From NCBI GenBank assembly GCA_003505715.1, contig DNXU01000049.1, positions 1 through 8,165 of the forward strand: a stretch of 8,165 nt of DNA. The letters are read 5' to 3'. This document shows positions 6,301 to 8,165 of this stretch, in pieces. The translations under genes and the position numbers were made by a program. Position 1 is the first letter of the stretch; every line of letters begins with the position of its first letter. The notes beneath the pieces are model-generated. The model was not told where the DNA came from. It saw only the letters and a program-made list of their open reading frames with translations, and did no database searches. The DNA comes from Cyanobacteria bacterium UBA8803. Its GTDB lineage: Bacteria; Cyanobacteriota; Cyanobacteriia; Cyanobacteriales; Coleofasciculaceae.

Positions 6301-8135
6301 CCCTGTTGGTTTGTAAGGCTCTCAACTCCACCACCATCAAAGGAGACTGCCTCCTTGGCTGCAATACTGACACTGCCAGCATCTGCTGCCTCAATACTAC
6401 GGGTTGATAGTAAAGCACCATTAGTCGCTAAGAAAGAATTGGCAGTGACCGTAATACTACCCCCGATCGTGCCCGGAGCGGTGCTAAAACTTTGGGTAGA
6501 TATTTTATCTTCAATAAAAATATCACCCCCACTCTTAAGAGTAATTGTTCCCCCCGCTAAGCCGTCGGATAAGATGGCAGCCTGAAGAGTAATGTCCTCA
6601 GCTGCCAGTAGGGTGATATCACCACCATTGCCATCAGTGGGTTGGAGGAAGGGAGAGGTATTAATGGCATCTGGAATAAATGCTGCATCGCTACCGCCGT
6701 TCATTGTCAGCCTACTGCGAGCATCGATAACGACAGGTCCACCCCCGTTATTTCTGGTATCAATCGAGTCAACAGTAATGCCGTTGATGCTTGGCAAGGC
6801 TGGGTTAGGCAAGTACTGGTTGGTTAAAAGGACGGTGCCCCCATTACCTGTATTGAAATCAAAAACCTGGATATTGCCGACAGTGATATCGGCACTGGTG
6901 GCACTGGCTCCGGGGTTAGGATTTAGACCAGTTGGGTCAAAATCTCCTGGAAAACCAGGAACTAAGGCCCAATTAATTCCTGCTCGAACATCTAGAGTAG
7001 CATTGTTACTACCATCAATTGCGATCGGTGTCCCATCTGAGAGCGCGAACGCAGCTAGACTGGCTAGGAAGGGATCGGGGTGATTCGGATTAATCGTATT
7101 GTCCGGTGTATCGGTACTTTCAACTATTACATTACCCAGGGTGACGCTACCCCCTGCCAGAATATGGAGAGAAGCGCCTACATAGTCCCCTAAGGTGACA
7201 TCTCCCGTAGCCAGAATAATCGGATCTTCCTGACTCAATAGATTTCCCACACTACCATCAAGGGTTTCAATCCGAAAAGCTCCTCGACTCCAGTAATGAG
7301 CATTACCTTCTACCCTATTAGCAGAGCGCAGTACCATATCCCCACCAGAGAACAACCCACTCAGGGGATGATTCAAGGCAAAAATACTTAGGTTTTGATT
7401 GCCTTGAACCAGTAACTGACCCCCAGCTGAGGCGATGAAGGGATGGGTGGTACTATCGAGTATCTGCACTGTATCTCGTGCGAAGAGTGTTAAATCGCCC
7501 CCAGCTTGAAGTTGACCTTGTAAGTCAAGATTGCCACCAGCTAGAGTAAGATTTTGTCCAGCTCTTAGATCGGCAGCACTAGTAATGGAGGTACTAGATT
7601 GCTGAGTTCCGTATTGCAAGCCGATGGGTACATTCACCATTAACAGAGAAGGCGCTTGAGGACTAGTAGCGCTGAACTCGCTGCCATCTGGAAAGGTGAA
7701 AGAGTTTGCCGTAGTTGCCGTAAATGAACCTTTGACATCTAACCGAGCATTTGGCCCAAACATGATGCCATTAGGATTGAGCAAAAATAGGTTAGCATTC
7801 CCCAATACTCCCAAGGTTCCTAGAATATCGGAGCGATCGCTTCCAGTCACCCGACTGAGGATATTACCAATTTGGTCAGGATTGGCAAAATAAACCCGCT
7901 GTCCTTCCCCAACATTAAACTCCCAAAAGCTGTGAAACAGATTTAGACCGCGAGCGGCTCCCCCCTCAATCAAGTCAGCTGGTGACCCCCCCACATTACC
8001 ATTGGGCACGATCGCCGAACCTTCAGCTCCTAGCGTACCATCCGGCACGATCTGAGTTAAAGCGCTATCGCCTAGGCAAATGATTAAGGTGATAGCGGTC
8101 AAAAGACTAGTGATACCACTTCTCCAGGGGAGCAT
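3363..8135 (-). CDS. Two-partner-secretion exoprotein (TpsA), filamentous haemagglutinin-like, beta-helix repeats
   Basis: This is a large secreted or surface-tethered protein of 1590 residues, probably an adhesin-like fibre exported through an outer-membrane TpsB pore. The ATG at 8135 is followed by a signal peptide (Arg5, hydrophobic core about residues 8-20, likely cut near ALT|Q at 27/28). Residues about 29-170 form the haemagglutination-activity/TPS domain, with NLFHSF at 65-70, the stretch DILGTLG and the hallmark NPNGIMFG at 120-127. Residues about 180-590 are beta-helix-like with many G-G-D/N-I-T turns. Residues 596-1322 are about twelve tandem units of roughly 60 residues rich in Ser, Asn, Thr and Gly. 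The C-terminal part (about 1470-1590) carries FIVTGTGGLP and the only cysteines of the mature chain, C1479 and C1581. The gene ends in TAG. No strong ribosome-binding site is seen before the ATG. The family call is secure; the ligand or target cannot be told. No toxin domain is visible at the C-terminus. Confidence 0.96.
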   Translation of the reverse strand: MLPWRSGITSLLTAITLIICLGDSALTQIVPDGTLGAEGSAIVPNGNVGGSPADLIEGGAARGLNLFHSFWEFNVGEGQRVYFANPDQIGNILSRVTGSDRSDILGTLGVLGNANLFLLNPNGIMFGPNARLDVKGSFTATTANSFTFPDGSEFSATSPQAPSLLMVNVPIGLQYGTQQSSTSITSAADLRAGQNLTLAGGNLDLQGQLQAGGDLTLFARDTVQILDSTTHPFIASAGGQLLVQGNQNLSIFALNHPLSGLFSGGDMVLRSANRVEGNAHYWSRGAFRIETLDGSVGNLLSQEDPIILATGDVTLGDYVGASLHILAGGSVTLGNVIVESTDTPDNTINPNHPDPFLASLAAFALSDGTPIAIDGSNNATLDVRAGINWALVPGFPGDFDPTGLNPNPGASATSADITVGNIQVFDFNTGNGGTVLLTNQYLPNPALPSINGITVDSIDTRNNGGGPVVIDARSRLTMNGGSDAAFIPDAINTSPFLQPTDGNGGDITLLAAEDITLQAAILSDGLAGGTITLKSGGDIFIEDKISTQSFSTAPGTIGGSITVTANSFLATNGALLSTRSIEAADAGSVSIAAKEAVSFDGGGVESLTNQQGMGGNIEITASTISLTNSARLSSLTTGEGAGGDVILEASERVSFDGGGVQSLTEGQGSGGDINITAPEVHGINRAFLNSSTFAAGDAGKVTIQASESVSFDEGAGVLSRVETGASGNGSDIIIETPSLTLTNQAFLDASTLGQGNAGTIQILNANLVTVSDSSISTAVEVGAGGDGGTIDIQSRSLALDNSGKLTASTSGNGSAGDIFVRDADLVSLSGNSTISTAVNPGAVAQEASSINLQTRSLSLTNGAAVNASTAGRGDAGSITVRDADSISLDNGAIAASTSGTGNTGRIDLQAGNTISLANGSKITTAVELGGVGNSQEIQLLTPSLTLTNNSQISAATSGTGNAGTIAVLNAESVSLSGNSTISTAVNSGAVAQQASSINLQTRSLSLTNGAAVNASTAGRGDAGSISIYNAESISLSGNSTISTAVNSGAVAQQASSINLQTRSLSLSNGAAVNASTSGQGSAGNVLVRDANIVNLDNSSIATAVNANAVGAGGKIEIQTDTLALNHNASLSASTAGRGDAGRIAVQATGSISLTNSSQISSAVAEGAVGNAEEIDLMGRSLLLSNGSQLSARTAGQGNAGQVEIKVSDTVSFDNSSASSAVAAGAIGNGNDISIAARSLLLSNNSELSASTSGQGNAGRIFVQAQQGVAVSNSSISSTVNPEALGNGGDINIATESLKLTDASVTSNSQGTGPAGNITINTELLRANRGEITATSTQVGGGDITINAEDTRLSNSSLISTSVFDGTGGGGNITINSTLFIALEDSDILANAFQGAGGNITINSDVFLADLFDRGQATAVGRNPGDFLRFRGNGRVDISASSTLGISGAVTIPDFTFLQNSLTSLSSNFIPPDQVIADSCLARRNAVAGSFIVTGTGGLPATPYDNAINGRYAVTEVQGLTSGTRRSANSSPSPAQSAIPAFWQPGDPIQEAKGMTVTADGRIIVGSVPQLGSVTRADALICNTTTGSRSN
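3366..3728 (-). other. C-terminal cysteine-pair region of the exoprotein
   Basis: These bases encode residues about 1470-1590, after the repeats end. The region contains C1479 (codon 3699-3701) and C1581 (codon 3393-3395), the GSFIVTGTGGLP motif near 1488-1499, a low-complexity Ser/Pro/Ala stretch near 1520-1540, and an EAKGMTVTADGRIIVG segment. From memory, cyanobacterial members of this family often share the VTGxGGLP and EAxGW-like blocks. A C-terminal disulfide loop is known to tether the HMW1 exoprotein of Haemophilus to its transporter. That the same holds here is inference; the spacing (101 residues between cysteines) is much wider than in HMW1. Confidence 0.6.
4863..5222 (-). repeat. 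Two adjacent, nearly identical 180-bp repeat units
   Basis: Unit 5043-5222 (residues 972-1031) and unit 4863-5042 (residues 1032-1091) are head-to-tail copies. Comparing 4911-5052 with 5091-5232 by eye gives about 7 mismatches in 142 bases. The A half and the start of the B half are the best conserved, with a HIP1 octamer (4946-4953 and 5126-5133) at the same place in each. The last part of the B half differs (NVLVRDAN against SISIYNAE), so the copies are not simply one slippage event without later change. Confidence 0.9.
5484..5663 (-). repeat. Third copy of the near-identical 180-bp unit, separated from the pair
   Basis: The unit encodes residues 825-884 and matches 5043-5222 at an offset of 441 bases. 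Bases 5506-5581 and 5065-5140 are identical over 76 positions, including the HIP1 octamer at 5567-5574. Between this copy and the pair lie an orphan half-unit and one diverged unit, so the similarity points to recombination or gene conversion between non-adjacent units. Confidence 0.88.
5841..6350 (-). repeat. Older, diverged repeat units ahead of the main array
   Basis: The segment encodes residues 596-765, about three units of the same two-half design as the main array. Here the A half reads like VSFDGGGVESLT (residues 597 and 653) or VSFDEGAGVLSR (709), and the B half like SLTLTNQAFLDASTLGQGNA. The SFDGGGV(E/Q)SLT core occurs twice 56 residues apart. DNA identity between these units is visibly lower than in the main array, which suggests older duplication. 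Confidence 0.75.
7626..8051 (-). other. TPS secretion domain (haemagglutination activity domain) of the exoprotein
   Basis: These bases encode residues about 29-170, directly after the signal peptide. In the family this domain is the part recognised by the POTRA domains of the TpsB transporter and it nucleates beta-helix folding. Seen here are an IVPDGTLG start, NLFHSF at 65-70, VGEGQRVYF near 75-83, LSRVTG near 93-98 and NPNGIMFG at 120-127. No key motif is missing, so the protein should be competent for export. Domain ends are estimated by eye. Confidence 0.9.
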
Positions 8136-8165
8136 GTCACTGTTGCAGATCGAGCCTTTGCCCTC

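Larger units (their letters stand above)
331..7840. repeat. Dispersed HIP1 octamers (GCGATCGC)
   Basis: At least 13 copies were found, starting at 331, 1768, 2212, 2281, 2660, 2996, 3121, 4421, 4946, 5126, 5455, 5567 and 7833. Chance predicts about 0.1 in a window of this size. HIP1 over-representation is a known mark of many cyanobacterial genomes and is the main basis for the host assignment. The octamer lies in all three genes, including the overlap with the second in-frame ATG region of the cyclase (3121-3128). Confidence 0.9.

Noticed and set aside
6112..7083. Long plus-strand open frames (157 and 163 codons) opposite the exoprotein gene
   Set aside because: They are antisense shadows of a repetitive Ser/Gly/Asn-rich gene, are biased in composition (Pro, Leu, Ser rich), and match no domain I recognise. 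The minus-strand frame is clearly the real gene.
8072..8080. Lipobox around C20 of the exoprotein signal peptide
   Set aside because: The residues before the cysteine are L-I-I, and a lipobox needs Gly, Ala or Ser just before it; a normal signal peptide is more likely.

Overview
The window comes from a cyanobacterium. The palindrome GCGATCGC (HIP1) occurs at least 13 times in 8.2 kb, where chance predicts about 0.1. All three proteins also belong to families, or have architectures, typical of cyanobacteria. I cannot fix the genus from the sequence alone.

Three genes are all read on the minus strand, so transcription runs from high to low coordinates. First (8135 to 3363) is a 1590-residue two-partner-secretion exoprotein of the filamentous-haemagglutinin type. 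It has a signal peptide, an N-terminal secretion domain, a long beta-helix array of about 60-residue repeats, and a C-terminal region holding the only two cysteines of the mature chain. Second (3138 to 1147) is a membrane class III nucleotide cyclase with a CHASE2 extracytoplasmic sensor, transmembrane helices and a complete catalytic domain of the IIIb adenylate cyclase type. Third (1053 to 157) is an exported DUF928 protein. The gaps are 224 and 93 bases with the starts chosen here. The first gap contains a 16-base perfect palindrome just before the cyclase start. Downstream of the last gene, positions 1-156 hold no gene but two hairpins, one followed by a T-rich stretch on the minus strand, and probably end the transcript.

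Read together, the cluster looks like a cell-surface module: a secreted adhesin-like fibre, a sensor facing the periplasm that would make cAMP in the cytoplasm, and a small exported protein of unknown role. The co-orientation and order are seen. A functional link is inference. The dedicated outer-membrane transporter (TpsB) for the exoprotein is not in the window and may lie beyond the right edge, where only 30 bases upstream of the first gene are visible. The most notable sequence features are recently duplicated 180-bp repeat units inside the exoprotein gene, one orphan half-repeat, the cysteine pairs in both exported proteins, and the palindrome ahead of the cyclase. Long open frames on the plus strand inside these genes are shadows and are not annotated.
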